NCBI GenBank assembly: GCA_027578815.1
Contig: JANBTH010000028.1
Coordinates: forward strand, 1-53,283
Reading direction: 5' to 3'
DNA: 53,283 nucleotides
From: Coemansia sp. RSA 1804
Taxonomy: Eukaryota; Kickxellomycota; Kickxellomycetes; Kickxellales; Kickxellaceae
The position numbers and the translations under genes are program-made. A model generated the notes under the pieces. It saw only the letters and a list, made by a program, of their open reading frames with translations. It ran no database searches and was not told the origin of the DNA. This document shows positions 1 through 11,777 of this stretch, one piece after another. The first letter of the stretch is position 1. Every line of letters begins with the position of its first letter.

Positions 1-822
1 ATAATCGGAATCTCTGTCAGTACCTTGAACGAGGACATGGCTTTTGGAAGATTCTTTGCAGCAACATCCCCTGTATCGGGACCAGGCGACATGGCGCTGG
101 GCGATAACAGATTTGCATTTGGAGTGGATAGAGAGGCTGGTGTCTCTGCGCTATCCATGGCCCTAAGCATCTGGTCTGTATTGCGATATATGTCTGTTGC
201 AAGACTGAGAAAGGGCAGTGCGACGCTTTCAAGCACTTGGCGGTACATTCGATGCAGTTCGTAGATGATCTTGAGGCACACCACAGCGTTTTCTTCGTTT
301 TCAATCCTAACCAGCGACATTATTGTCGTCACAACCTCCTGCACAATTGGTCTGAAAACTTCGCTGTGTGGGATCCGCTGAATGATCTCCAACAGAGTGA
401 AACGGAGTTTCTATAACCCAGAATTAAAGCTGCCAGACAATCATTGAAGGCATTGAAGGCATTGAAAACATTGAAACAGAGCAAAGAAGAGTAATAGTTA
501 AAGATGCAATCGCGGCTGTTGATGCTTAAAAGTTATGTCACAAAAAGAGTCAACAGATGATAAGCACGGATCCATTGAACTGTCTAGTCAATTGGGCTGT
601 AATAGTTACCTGTTCAGGGGCAGAGCTGACAAAAATCGGTGGCATCTTGACAAGCAGATCGCGGATAACAGGCCATAGGAGCGCTACAAAACGCGAGTAG
701 TCCTGCAGCTGGATATACTCCAGCGATTCACAAAGCTCGTGTGCAATCGTCTGCTTAAGTCTGACATCCAGGTTCTCATCGCGCAGACGCGTTGCAAACA
801 CCTCAAAGTTTGTGATAGCCAT
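1..822 (-). CDS. TRA1: TRA1/TRRAP N-terminus, partial (runs off left edge)
   Basis: This is the start of the very large pseudokinase scaffold of the SAGA and NuA4 histone acetyltransferase complexes, which binds activators in the nucleus. Exon 1 is 610..822 (71 codons) and exon 2 is 1..410, continuing out of the window. The intron 411..609 has a GTAACT donor and a TTATAG acceptor and is phase 0. Across the junction the protein reads PEQ-KLRFTLLEIIQRIPHSE, followed by VRIENEENAVVCLKIIYEL and later SFKVLTEIPI. These are family landmarks of the Tra1/TRRAP HEAT-repeat N-terminus. About 207 residues are visible, with no FAT or kinase region. The ATG at 820..822 (MAITNF) is preferred, but an in-frame ATG ten codons upstream (850..852) lies next to a GTT repeat and cannot be excluded. 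Family call is confident; the exact start is not. Confidence 0.88.
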
Positions 823-854
823 TGTGGGCTGCAAGGCGATTAGACTGTGCACTC

Positions 855-885
<31 letters not shown>

Positions 886-1595
886 GTTTTGTGGCTAATT
901 ACAGCAACGCACAGACAGAATACAAAAGAAGAGAAAGACAGCACTATCCTGTCTCTATTCTGCTTCCTTTTGCTGGGGTTCTGTCTATTTTCCTGCTTCC
1001 AAACGCGTCGCAAAGGACGCTGTTGCTGTATAAAAGGCCGAGACGAGCTTTGAAATCAAGAATAATAATAAAAATGCCAATAATAAATAGTGGTATGTGT
1101 TTAAATTTAAAGTAGAGAAGAAACACCCGTTATAATGGTAAAATCGCAAATAGAAAATAGAAAAATAAAAATATAGAAATGAAAAACTGGTCTTGCTTCC
1201 AAAGCTAGCCGCTTTTTGAGATCGAGAGCCTAGGAAATTGTTGATGCGGTTTTTGGGCTGGGGTTGATTAGAGAAGACGAAAAGAAAAAAGGCGAGGGCG
1301 CGGCCTCCTTGTCCCTTACAAAAACCCATCCCATACTCCATATGCATGGCACGTGCAATACGCGTGACGGGAAAACGATATGTTTCTTTCTTCTGTGTCT
1401 GGATAAATTGCTGAAACTTTTTTGCTTTTGAATTAGCTACAATAATTTCCATACATTTCTTTCTTGAAGCCTTCTCTACTGGCGTTACATGCGTTGTTCA
1501 TCAAAAGCGGTTTTATGTGTAATCAACCAGCGTTGGCCGGAAATTCTATGGAAAATCGTGCGGATCCAGCTTTGTCACATTAGTAATTAAGCCGA
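823..1595. promoter_or_regulatory. Divergent intergenic region, TRA1 / PAN3
   Basis: About 770 bp separate the head-to-head TRA1 (minus) and PAN3 (plus) starts, so both promoters should lie here. The stretch is AT-rich, carries a GTT repeat at its left end and has several short open frames on both strands. The longest, on the minus strand (985..1452), is low-complexity and Phe/Leu-rich, and I do not regard it as a gene. No further element was recognised. Confidence 0.5.
855..884. repeat. (GTT)n microsatellite, about 10 copies
   Basis: A near-perfect GTT (AAC on the other strand) run lies just upstream of the TRA1 start. If the alternative upstream ATG at 852 were used, the repeat would sit immediately 5' of it in the leader. 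A longer run of the same motif lies in YPK1 intron 2 (41390..41454). Confidence 0.9.
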
Positions 1596-3538
1596 ATGTC
1601 GAACAGCAGCAGTTCAGCAGGACAGCAGCAATGGCGGGCCAGAAGTAATGGACCTTCGTCTGTGGCAGAGAGTTTAAATGTAAGCCGCTGAGTTTGTTTT
1701 TGTTTCTTTGTTCATTAGAGAGAAAAAAGTAGATGGCTACTGTTTCGGTCTGCTTAATGCGCAGGCAAGTAGATTCCTTGTGATTGAATTTGACTATTCC
1801 ACATTTGAAAATAACTAACGGTCAGGGAAGAGGCGTCGCAATTGCATGCATTCTTGTTTTTGTTTGCTATGAAGGATAGAAGCAAAAGTCGGTGACGGAT
1901 CGGGTGCAGAGTTCGGCAAAACTGCGCGCATCCTCGCCCGCGTTTCAGCCGTCGCCATCAAAAATGCGGCAGAAGACAGTGGCGACAGCAAGTACAATTG
2001 CCGATAAACCGCCGACAGTTGTGTACACGCACAGAAACAGCGGCAACGGCAGTGCTAACACCAACGCCAACGCCAGCAACGCCAGCAGCAGAGATGTGAA
2101 GGACGAGCATCAAAGCCTTTCAGCGAAAGCCGTCAGAAATGACAATGCCATAGCACAGCTGCAATCCGGGATTGCGAAGACTCATATTAGCTTGGAGGCA
2201 CAACGAGCGAGCGACAAAGCTAAAGACGCCGCCAATGATGACGACTTTTTCCTAATGGAGCCGGCGCCTGGGAATAACAAGGAGTACATGAAGCCGGTAG
2301 GACACTTTGCGATTGACGAGGGGCTGCGACGCATGCTAACCGAAGAGACGCGCATGACAGACCACGTCGTGGAGTCCGAGCTGCCATTCCAGGTGCACAA
2401 CTACCACTCGCTTAGTCCGCTAGAGACGGTTCACGTTGTGTACAATATGTCTGGGAGCGTCACACAGCACGAAATTAAGGCGCAGTCGATTGCAGATGGC
2501 AACCACTACAGCCTGCACCGCATCCCGAGTCTGGATCCGGTAAAAGGTCCGAATCTGGGCGCAATTGACAGCTGGCGGGTGGTGAACTCGCCCAACGTTG
2601 CACGGGTGCACGAAGCATTCACAACACGCGCATTTGGAGACAACTCGCTTGTGGTGGTGTACGACTACAAGCCCATGGCGTCAAGCCTAAAGCACACGCT
2701 TGTAGACAATCGTGCACCAGTCACAGAAGCGCTTCTCTGGAGCATAGTCCTGCAGGTTGTTTCAGGGCTCCGGGCTATCCATGCTGCGGGGCTGGCGGTG
2801 CACACACTGGACCTTGCAACAGTATCAATGACTCCCACTGGCCGGGTGTACTTGAACTCGTGTGGGCTTGCCGATGTGCTAGGAGCGTTTGCCAGCTACA
2901 ACATTGAGGCAGCGCTACAGAATGACTTGCATGCCGTTGGAAATATGCTTGTGGTGATTCTGGCAATGAATCGGGAGAATGTAGTGGCAGTTCAGGGACA
3001 GTCGCCGGTTGTGATGCCTGGACCCAGCTTCACGACAGACTTTAAGGAGCTTTTTGGCTACCTCAACCGGCGACTGACCCCGGTGATAGCCATCGACGAC
3101 ATTCTGCGTCTTGCCGGGTCACGCGTGTTTCTGGAGCTAGATGCAGCCCGTCGCGAGACCGACCTGCTTAGCAGAAACCTCAGGCTCGAGATGGCCAATG
3201 GGCGGCTGGCGAGACTGGTCTGCAAGATCAACTTTATCACCGAGCGCACGGACAGCGTCATGGATCCAGAGTGGTCGGAGACGGGCGACCGCTATCTGGT
3301 CAAACTTTTCCGCGACTACGTCTTCCATCTGGTTAGCGAGGACGGCAGACCAGTTGTAGATATGGCCCATGTTGTTGGCAATCTAAACAAGCTGGATGCC
3401 GGGTCGGCTGAGCGGGTGATGCTCATGTCGCGCGATGAAAAATCATGCCTTGTTGTTTCGTATGTCGAACTGAAGCGCTGCATTGACGCTGCGTACCAGG
3501 AGCTTCTGAACGCTCAGCCAAAACAGTGGAGAAATTAG
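1596..3538 (+). CDS. PAN3: PAN3, regulatory subunit of the PAN2-PAN3 deadenylase
   Basis: Pan3 dimerises, binds poly(A)/Pab1 and recruits the Pan2 nuclease to shorten mRNA tails in the cytoplasm. Exon 1 is 1596..1679 (28 codons from ATG) and exon 2 is 1880..3538, giving about 580 aa. The intron 1680..1879 has a GTAAGC donor, a CTAAC branch-like site near 1815 and a GATAG acceptor, phase 0. The pseudokinase region starts near HNYHSLSPLE and carries the degenerate VHTLDLATVSM loop. A coiled coil lies around residues 435-475, followed by the C-terminal knob with KLFRDYVFHLVSEDGRPV, NLNKLDAGSAERVML and SCLVVSYVELK, all strongly conserved in the family. The N-terminus lacks the CCCH zinc finger of long Pan3 forms but has a PAM2-like motif (LRASSPAFQP, residues 43-52). 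The first exon is inferred from splice signals, because the downstream frame has no good ATG at its start. Confidence 0.93.
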
Positions 3539-4094
3539 CGTTTAAGCTCTTTTTTGTTGTGCTTGCCTTTTTTTTGTTAGTTGTCACCAACGTACGTACC
3601 ATTTACCAACATCTTGTTTGCACAACTCTCAAGTCTGTGTTTTGACAGATCGGTTGGCTGTTGGGTTCGCTTCGTAAAAGACGGGACGTGGAAGAAGAAG
3701 CACAGAAAAGCAGTCGCAGCATATTTTCCACACATGGATCACCAAAAAAATTGTATGAATGACCTTCCTCCCTCTTCGCCTTCTGCCCCTTTGAGCCGCA
3801 AAGTCTCCCTTCGCCTATTCCCGTGATCTTTGTTTTTTTTTTTCGCTCTCGCTGGAAAGGCACTTTTTTGCATCTTCACTACTTTGGAGAGAGGCACAGA
3901 AAAAGCAAAGCATCAAGGACTGGGGCCTCTTTTCAAGCCTTTCTTTTCCTGTTTTCTATCTGCTCTGCTATTTCTCTTTTTGTTTTCTTCTGCTTCTGCT
4001 GCATTATTCGCATTAGCGACCCCCTTGCGAAATTCAAAATTCAACAAGAACGCTTCCAAACCGCTTTTCACCTTCCGTCCTTCTTTGAAATAAA
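3539..4094. promoter_or_regulatory. PAN3 3' region and KAP95 promoter
   Basis: This 556 bp spacer lies between two plus-strand genes. It is strongly pyrimidine-biased (T/C runs, notably 3833..3842 and 3950..4010) immediately upstream of the KAP95 ATG, a pattern typical of fungal housekeeping promoters and leaders. Short open frames in it are low-complexity and not supported as genes. Confidence 0.45.
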
Positions 4095-7000
4095 ATGAGC
4101 TTTGCTGAGATTCTTAGTGGCACGATCTCGCCCAACGCAAACATTCGCGTTCAGGCCACCCATGCTCTCGAAGCCGCCGAAAGCAATAACTTTGTAAGTG
4201 CGACTTGCTCTGCAAATGCCTATAGTGTGTGCATTTTGCTTGCATTGCTTGAATCTTGTTTGCATTCACGACTGGTTTTTCTTTTACTGCGATGCTAATT
4301 TGGTGCATTCTCTGCTTTTTTCTTTTCTTTTTGTCATTTGGGGCTCTACGCACAATGACCTTGTAGTCGCAATACCTTCTTTCTTTGGCCCAAGAGCTTG
4401 CGAACGAAAGCGGGCAGGATCCTGTGCGTTCGGCTGCTGGTCTGGCTTTGAAGAACACACTCACCGCGAGGGTAAGTTGGCCTTTTTTTCCTTGCAAGTA
4501 AAGGAATCTTGTTTACATAGTATTGCTTGTCTTGTAATGCTTTTCTTCTGCTTGCGATGCTTGATCCTTTTTTTCTTTTATGTCTCAAACTCAAACATGG
4601 CATTGTCATGGCACAAGTGCGTTGTTTTTATTATTTTTATTTTGAGCGCTAGTGCTCTTCTGCAATTGTCTGTCTTGTTGGGTGCCTTTTTTATTTACTT
4701 TTCATTGTGAACCACGCTTTCTTGTGTGGTCAAAAGGTCGCTCTTCAAAGGCGTTGTGCCGGGATTTTACTGCGGTACTATAGTCTGTTCAGACTGATTT
4801 ATTCATCAATCAGCTAAACCAACCAACTAACAAACAAGCAAGCGAAAAAAAGCAACTGTTCTTTCTGTTGTTCGTTGTCCTCTTTTTACCATACGTACCA
4901 CGAAATACATTATAGGACGAGTCGCGTCAGATCCAGTACTCACAGAGATGGCTCCAAGTCGACGAAGCTGTACGCGAGCAGGTCAAGCAAAGTGTACTCG
5001 CAACTCTTGCCTCACAAAGCCGCTTTGCAACAACCCCTGCTGCCCAGACAATTGCCGCAATAACCGCTATTGAGCTTCCTCAAGGACAATGGCCTGACAT
5101 TATTTCCACGCTTTTGCAGAATGTGTCTGCGGCCAGCGCCAGTCTGAGGGTCGCCAGTCTGCAGACCATTGGGTTTATCTGCGAATCCATCGATCCCGAG
5201 ATTCTGACATCACAAGGAAATACCATTTTGACAGCGGTTATCCAGGGCGCCAACTCGGAGGAGCCCAGCCAAGATGTTCGTTTCGCCGCCATCACTGCAC
5301 TTTACAACTCGCTGGAGTTTGTGCGTGCAAACTTTGAGAACGATGGCGAGCGCAATGTCATTATGCAGACGGTGTGCGAGGCCACACAGAGCCCCAGCAC
5401 GAGTGTCCAGGTTGCTGCGTTTGAATGTCTTGTTCGCATCATGCAGCTCTACTACGACAAGATGGGCTTCTACATGGAAAAGGCGCTTTATGGTCTTACT
5501 GTTATTGGGATGAAACACGAGGAGGAGAAGATTGCTCTGCAGGCAATAGAGTTCTGGTCTACCGTGTGTGACGAGGAAATTGAGCTGCAGATTGAGGAAG
5601 ACGATGCGCGCGAGTTTGGACGGGAGTTTGAGCGGCATAACTTCCGGTTCGCGAAAACCGCTCTGCCCCAGGTGCTTCCAACTCTGCTTTTCCTGCTAAC
5701 CAAGCAAGACGAGGATGCAGATGAGGACGAGTGGAATGTTTCGATGGCTGCTGCCACCTGCCTTTCGTTGCTTGCACAGACCATTGGTAACGATATTGTT
5801 GCGCCGGTGATTCCCTTTGTCGAGCAAAACATCCGCAACCCAGACTGGCACTACCGCGAGGCAGCAGTTATGTCCTTTGGCTCAATCCTTGAGGGCCCTG
5901 AATCGTCTGTGCTGAATCCACTCGTGTCACAGGCACTTCCTGTGCTTATTGAGATGGTCAAAGACAATGAGATCCAGGTCAAGGACTCTGCCGCGTGGAC
6001 CATCGGCCGCGTCTGCGACTTGCTTGTCGAGTGTATCCAGATGGACGTGCATCTCCACAATCTCGTGAGTGCTCTGGTTTCGGGCCTTGAAGACAACCCA
6101 CGCATCGTGGCAAACTGTTGCTGGGCCATTATGAACCTTACAGAGCAGATTGGTGGGACTGACGCCGAGACGTACGCTCTTTCTCCTTACTTTGAAGGCA
6201 TTATCACAACGCTTATGCGCATCACCGAGACAAATGTCAACGAGAACAACTCGCGCACATCAGCCTACGAGACCATGGCTACACTCGCAAGCTCCGGCCC
6301 CAAGGATACCTATCCAGTCATTGCAAAGCTCGGCGTGGCCATCCTAGACAGGCTCGATTCCACCATTGCCAACGCCAATCAGACCGTCAATGCCGACGAC
6401 CGCCTTGTGCTTGGCGAACTGCAGTCCAACCTCCTCAACGTGCTTTCTAACGTTGCACGGACGCTTGGTAGACAGATATCCGAGATATCCGACCGCATAA
6501 TGACGTCTGTGCTGCGGTTGCTCGAGTCGAGCAGCAAGCAGTCCGTTGTCGCCGAAGATGCCTTTCTTTTGGTTGGTGCGCTGATCACTGCTCTTGAGGG
6601 CGACTTTGCGCGCTACCTGGAATCCTTCTCTCCGTTCCTTTACAACGCCCTGCAGAACCACGAGGAGTACCAGCTGTGCTCGATTGCGGTCGGGCTTATT
6701 GGCGATATCTGCCGCGCGCTAGGCCAGGGCGCCTCGCCTTACTGCGACCAGTTCATGAACATTTTGCTACGCAACCTCGAATCCGACGTCCTTCAGCGCG
6801 ATGTGAAGCCCGGTATTCTTTCGTGCTTTGGAGACATTGCTCTTGCGATTGGCGGCCGCTTCGAGACCTATGTTGAGGTCTCCTTCAATGTGCTCATGGC
6901 CGCATGCACCCTTAGCGCCAACACGCAGGCCATCGACTATGACACCATTGACTACAACAACGCGCTGCGTCTTGGCATCTTTGAGGCCTTTGTTGGCATC

Positions 7001-7300
7001 ACTCAGGGACTCAAATCGGATGGAAAGACACAGCTTGTACTTCCCTATATCCAGGACGTTTTTGGATTCATGAGGGTGGTTGTCGGAGACCAGAACAGGT
7101 CGGAGGAGGTGACAAAGACGATGATTGCGCTTATTGGCGACCTGGCCTCCTCTTTCTCGAACGGAGAGCTTCGCGAGCCGCTGCAGTACGAATGGATCCA
7201 GACCCTGATCAAGGAAGGCCGTGCCAATCCTCGCGGTTCCTACATCCGCGATATTGCTCGCTGGGCCCGCGATATGGTAAAGCAGGCTATCCCTGCCTAA
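4095..7300 (+). CDS. KAP95: Importin subunit beta-1 (karyopherin beta, Kap95)
   Basis: This is the nuclear import receptor that carries importin-alpha/NLS cargo through pores and releases it on RanGTP. The exons are 4095..4193, 4367..4471 and 4916..7300, all phase 0, giving about 862 aa, essentially the length of yeast Kap95. Donors are GTAAGT and GTAAGT; acceptors are TTGTAG and TATAG. Exon 1 encodes MSFAEILSGTISPNANIR, the usual start. Exon 2 gives SQYLLSLAQELANESG. The rest is a continuous HEAT-repeat solenoid with the acidic loop DEDADEDEW between HEAT helices. NPDWHYREAAVMSFGSILEG and VKDSAAWTIGRVCDL are landmark repeats. The second intron (444 nt) is long for this window. The gene is convergent with CLASP, with 358 bp between the stops. 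Confidence 0.96.
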
Positions 7301-7658
7301 ATCTCTATTTCTTTTATTACTTGGAACAATCTCACTACTTTTTTTTTATAATTCTCTTCGCTTGGCAACATTTTTATCCAGAGGTCGAGGTTTTGCTGAA
7401 TGGTGCTAAAGCATCGTTAATTTTGCTTTCCTGTGTGCTGCCGGGCTTCTGCTGCTTCTTTTTTTTTTTCACCAGGTCCTTGTTTACAATTTTCATTGTT
7501 TTTCTTCAAATATATTCTTTATCATGCTCTTGCACATTCGAGTGTTTATCTTCTGAGCTTGGCTCTAGTTCACTAGTGCTGGTTGAAAAACATTTGCAAT
7601 AAATATAGGTTATGGTCAAAGACACACGAATCTGCCTGAATGCATCGTTTTACATCGC
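7301..7658. other. Convergent 3' regions of KAP95 and CLASP
   Basis: These 358 bp lie between the two stop codons. The region is T-rich on the plus strand and contains an AATAAA hexamer at about 7599, usable as a KAP95 polyadenylation signal. No gene is seen. Confidence 0.4.
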
Positions 7659-10600
7659 TCACTTGCTCTTTTGCGACAGATAAAAAGTCCAAGCGAGTCG
7701 CCGAAGCTCCGGTCTGTGTAGGCCGCTGACATACTTTGCCAGCGGATTGGCCGATGACGCTAGCTCAGAAGAGCTTGCATGAAGCAATATCTTCTCGAGT
7801 TCTATGTCGAGTAGTCCGAGCTTTTCATGCACTACAATGAGCGGAGCCAGCGCAGCCTTGCGTACCTGGGTGCGTGGATGGACAAAGCACAATATCGAAT
7901 AAGGCATAAAACGATCCAGCTCCTGCTCTGTGAGAATGGACGAGGCTGGTAATCTCTTCACGACTTCGGCAGCAAACTCAAGCATGCCCGCCAGAGCATT
8001 ATCCATTTTATACACGCCCATCGGATCTATATCAGCAGCTGTAGGAACCGCAGGCTCCAGACGCGCTGCATATCCTGGCTTCTGGCTGGCAAGATCCTGC
8101 ACGAGTGGCAAGGGTGCCCGCTTAAAAAAATCCTCAACAAGCTCAAAGCACAGATCAACGTCAAGATGAGTCGCAATGTCATAGAATACGTCTTCTGCAG
8201 AACCGCTCAGAATTGTCGATTCAAAGAACCTGTTGCGTAAAGTCTCAAGGAGAAGCAATCGCGCGTTTTCCAGAGTAAAGTATTGCGACTTTCGACGAAC
8301 AAGAACACGCAGCACATCAAAGCAGCTGTCCTTTGTAAAAACAGTGTCCCGGCTTTCTGCAGGTTTTTGTAGCCACATCAAACAAGCACTCAATATGCGC
8401 CCCAAGTACCCGTGGCCGCCGTTGTCCTTGTCGGACCATACGCCGCTCGACTCCTCCTTTGCAAAGCGAGCCAGACTACGGAAGAGGGCCTCGTTCACCT
8501 CGTTATTGGCCTCTAGACGCGACAGATAGCCAGCAATCTTGGTTAGCCGCTGGGGAGTATCCGCCGGCATTGGCGATTCAATGACAGGCTGCCGATTCAA
8601 GGCGTCTGCAGCTGCAGGCTCGAGTGGGCCATGCCAGTAGCGTGCGGTTTGCGTCCGAGGAGTAACCATGTGCTGATAGGCATTCTGTGCTATTGACGTG
8701 GCAGCGTGCAAGCCATTGAATCTTGGTTGCATACGAGGCAGCATTCCAGGAGATTGCTCTGGCGTGATTGTCTGGGCCTTCGCTGACAGTCCTTTCGACG
8801 TCCCAAACGGATCCATACTCGGATCTTCCTTGCTCGTATGGTTCAAGGGTTCGTCAACACACATCTCGTCACTACTACTCTTGCAATCCGTATGAATCGG
8901 AAGAGTAGACATTTGCGAAGCTATGTCATCAACCGCTGGATCTACAGCAATCGTAGTCGCTTGACTCTCTTCAAAGACGACATCCATCATATTGTTACCG
9001 TCGGCAGCTTCCGCAACTGGTTTCTCTTTTGCACCTTCAGTGCTGAACCCCGGGAAGCGTTTTGATGGCGTGTTGTTATCCATAGGCAATCGGCCTGCGT
9101 CCATCTGGTTAAAGTCAATAAGCCCGAGCGAGGTCCGTGCTTTAACAGGTGTCTCTAGCCCTCTGATATTGCCGCGGGAAATATGCAGCTCAGTAATCTC
9201 GGCAGGTACAATCCCCTCATTCTCTTCATTATTCCCTTCATCTCGCTCATCCAGCTTGTCAGGCCCAATAGGAGACGATGCTATCTGCACGTCAACAAGA
9301 GTGGAGTCATAAGTCATCAATCGCTCGCTAGATGCTGGTCCTTGTGGGCTGTTTCCAGAGGCAACGCTCATTAAGCCTGAGGTGATGGACTCGCGACTGC
9401 TACTAAAGCTTGGGCGTAACGGTGCCGGTCGGCCATAGGTCCTCGATGCCGGGCGGAAAGTAGACGCTGCCGATGTGGGCCTGTTGTCTTGCAGAGTTTG
9501 GTTCATCAAGTTGGCACACTTATCACTGAGCACATACCTAGCTTTGTCCCTATTCAATGCAGCGCGGATGTTATCAGGAAATCCAACACTAATTTGATTA
9601 GCATGAAGTGCAGAGGTCATATACAACTCCCAAAACAGCTCACGAGATGCTTCTCTGACAGATGGCTGGGAGTCGGATACCCCGGCTTTCGTTACGCCCC
9701 CAATCGTTGTAAGGACATCGGTGTTGCGGCGATCTGGTAAGCCAAGCTGAGTTCTGTGGCTACGCAGCACCGTGCTACATACAGTAACAATGGCATGACG
9801 AATAGTCGCGCTCTTATCTGACATGCGCAACCTTAGAGTATCAATGGCCTTTGGGCGCAATGGAAAGTGCCTATAGACAACCTCTAGCGACTTTGACGCT
9901 CGCTGTGCACCAATCTTCTTGGTTTGGGCGCATTGTTTGAGAAGTGCGTCAACAATAACATCGACGATTGTGCTGACGTGTGGGCCAAGTCTAATTGAAA
10001 TATCTTCGCAAAGTCCCATTGCGTGAGAAGACAGCGATGTACGCAGGCTCTCGACGGCCTTGAGTAGCTCGTGAATATGCTCTTTCAGGAGCGTCGCAAG
10101 GTCGCCATGAAACTCGACGGCAGCATTTCCCCAAATAATTCCCCGGTACAGACAGACTGCTTTTTCGCGCTGATTCCAATTCTCCTCTGTTTCTCGTCCT
10201 GCAAAGCATCCAACAGTTCGTGAAAACTCTCCAGCCAAACTAGTTTTGCTGGGCACATTATATATCTTGACTCCGAATGGCACATCATTTCCTGGTATAA
10301 AAGCCTCGAATGCTTGAGTATGCGATCCTTGTCTTTGTATTGGTCGGCGGGTAGAGGGAATGTTCGAGGAGCTATGGTTTGACAAAGACGATGTCATTTT
10401 CGGTAGCCCCATAGACGGTGGGCCTGGGTTTGCTGGCGACAAGGATCGGTTGCCACCAGAATATCGCGAAGAGCCAGCCGATTGCAGACTCAGAAGCGAC
10501 GATGAGTGATGGTTTGGGATGACTTTTGTTGGAGAAAGAGGGCTTGAATTCCCACTTAGACGGGATCCTGGGCGAAACCCTTGCTGCGATACGCGTCCAC

Positions 10601-11777
10601 TGCCATTACGCAGCCCTCCGGTGCCTGGGATCTGTGGAAGAAAAGACGGCTGAGCTATGCGCGAGTCGGCACGAGCACCAGATATACGTGAGCCAGGCCG
10701 CATACCCATGGCTGATCCAGCCCGAGAGCTGCTCCGCATGCCTCCATAAGGTGACGATGGCATGGCGGAAAGCTCTCCTGGAAGCGCCGTAATTGCCGAT
10801 AGGAGTGTTGGTCTATGCGGCGTGATGGATTGCGCCCTTGTGATGATATCCTCTTGTAGTTCTGTATGCGCGTGATATATCGTGTTAAGCGCACGCTTTG
10901 CAGCAAACCTAACAGCATCGTGGTTGTCATCAAGCAACGTAAATGCGTTAGCTATATAGCGTGCAGCGGGGAAATCGGGATACTGCTGAACACAAGTTAT
11001 CAACCACTCGAGAACCATCTCGCGCACCCTCCACGTTTTGTGCCCAAACCCGCGTGTCTGCATGTCACGCTCTAGAGAGGCTGCTGGGTTCGAATACGAC
11101 GCTGACGGAGAAACAGAAACTGCTGATCTGGCTGTCCGCGACCAAAACGGGGTTGTAGTCTGAGAGGTCGAACTTCCAATACCGCCCTGCCTGCTAGGCA
11201 CCCTGGCCTGCGTTGGTGATTGCGACGCCATTGCTTGAGTATGCTTGCCTTGTATTGCGTTCAGAGATGCCCACATTTTTGTAAGAGTACTCAGTGCAAG
11301 CTCTCTCAGAGCCATACGGCCATCGCCTAGACGGTCAAGTACTTGGGGAAAAACAAAGTGCAGCATCGTTTTAATGCACTGAGCATTTGCATTCTGAGCA
11401 ATGTAATCGACAAGCGGCTGTATACAGCCGAGAGCTGCCTGGGAAGCAATCACCTGAGAAGAACCAAGAATAGGGGCAAGTGTTGTTATTATGCCCTCCA
11501 ACGCCTTTCCCTACGTATTCGCATGTCAGAAACAACAAGAAAAAAAACACTGATTAGCACAATAGAACTCTCACGACATACTATTACGTCGTAGTTGGTG
11601 CACATTCCCACCAGACATGTTATATCATAAGCTGTTTTAGCAGCCACTTACAGAGCCAGTAACGCCTCCGCTCTCAAGTGATTCGCGAAGATTCTCCAGT
11701 ATAACGGCGCGCTTTTCGACACCTAGGCTCTGTGCATCTCGCAGCAAGCATAGAAACTGGTCTAATGTTTCAGACAT
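7659..11777 (-). CDS. CLASP-family microtubule-associated protein (Stu1/Cls1-like)
   Basis: CLASPs promote microtubule rescue and spindle/kinetochore microtubule stability through TOG domains. Exon 1 is 11652..11777 (42 codons, MSETLDQFLCLL) and exon 2 is 7659..11510, giving about 1325 aa. The intron 11511..11651 (GTAAGT...CGTAG) is phase 0. The N-terminal TOG ends in FPQVLDRLGDG, matching the CLASP landmark LPSLIDRLGD. A second HEAT unit starts at MQTRGFGHKTWRVREMVLEW. A CLASP-type TOG follows a Ser/Pro/Arg-rich linker and contains ENWNQREKAV and SRTVGCFAGRE nearby. The C-terminus is another helical repeat domain. The linker holds an SxIP motif (SNIP, residues 424-427, followed by STRRPIQRQ), the usual EB1/Mal3 docking signal. 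Start choice rests on the first ATG of an exon whose phase fits; upstream exons cannot be excluded. Confidence 0.88.

Noticed and set aside
985..1452. Minus-strand open frame of 155 codons upstream of TRA1
   Set aside because: Phe/Leu/Lys-rich low-complexity translation of AT-rich spacer, no domain, and it sits in the promoter region of two divergent genes.
4198..4710. Plus-strand open frame of 170 codons, Phe/Cys-rich
   Set aside because: It overlaps KAP95 exon 2 in the wrong frame and runs through both KAP95 introns; the composition reflects T-rich intron sequence.
11631..11650. A 20-nt intron-like element (GTAAGT...ACAG) after CLASP exon 1
   Set aside because: Too short for known fungal introns, and removing it leads straight to a stop codon in the CLASP frame; the 141-nt intron fits phase and domain length.
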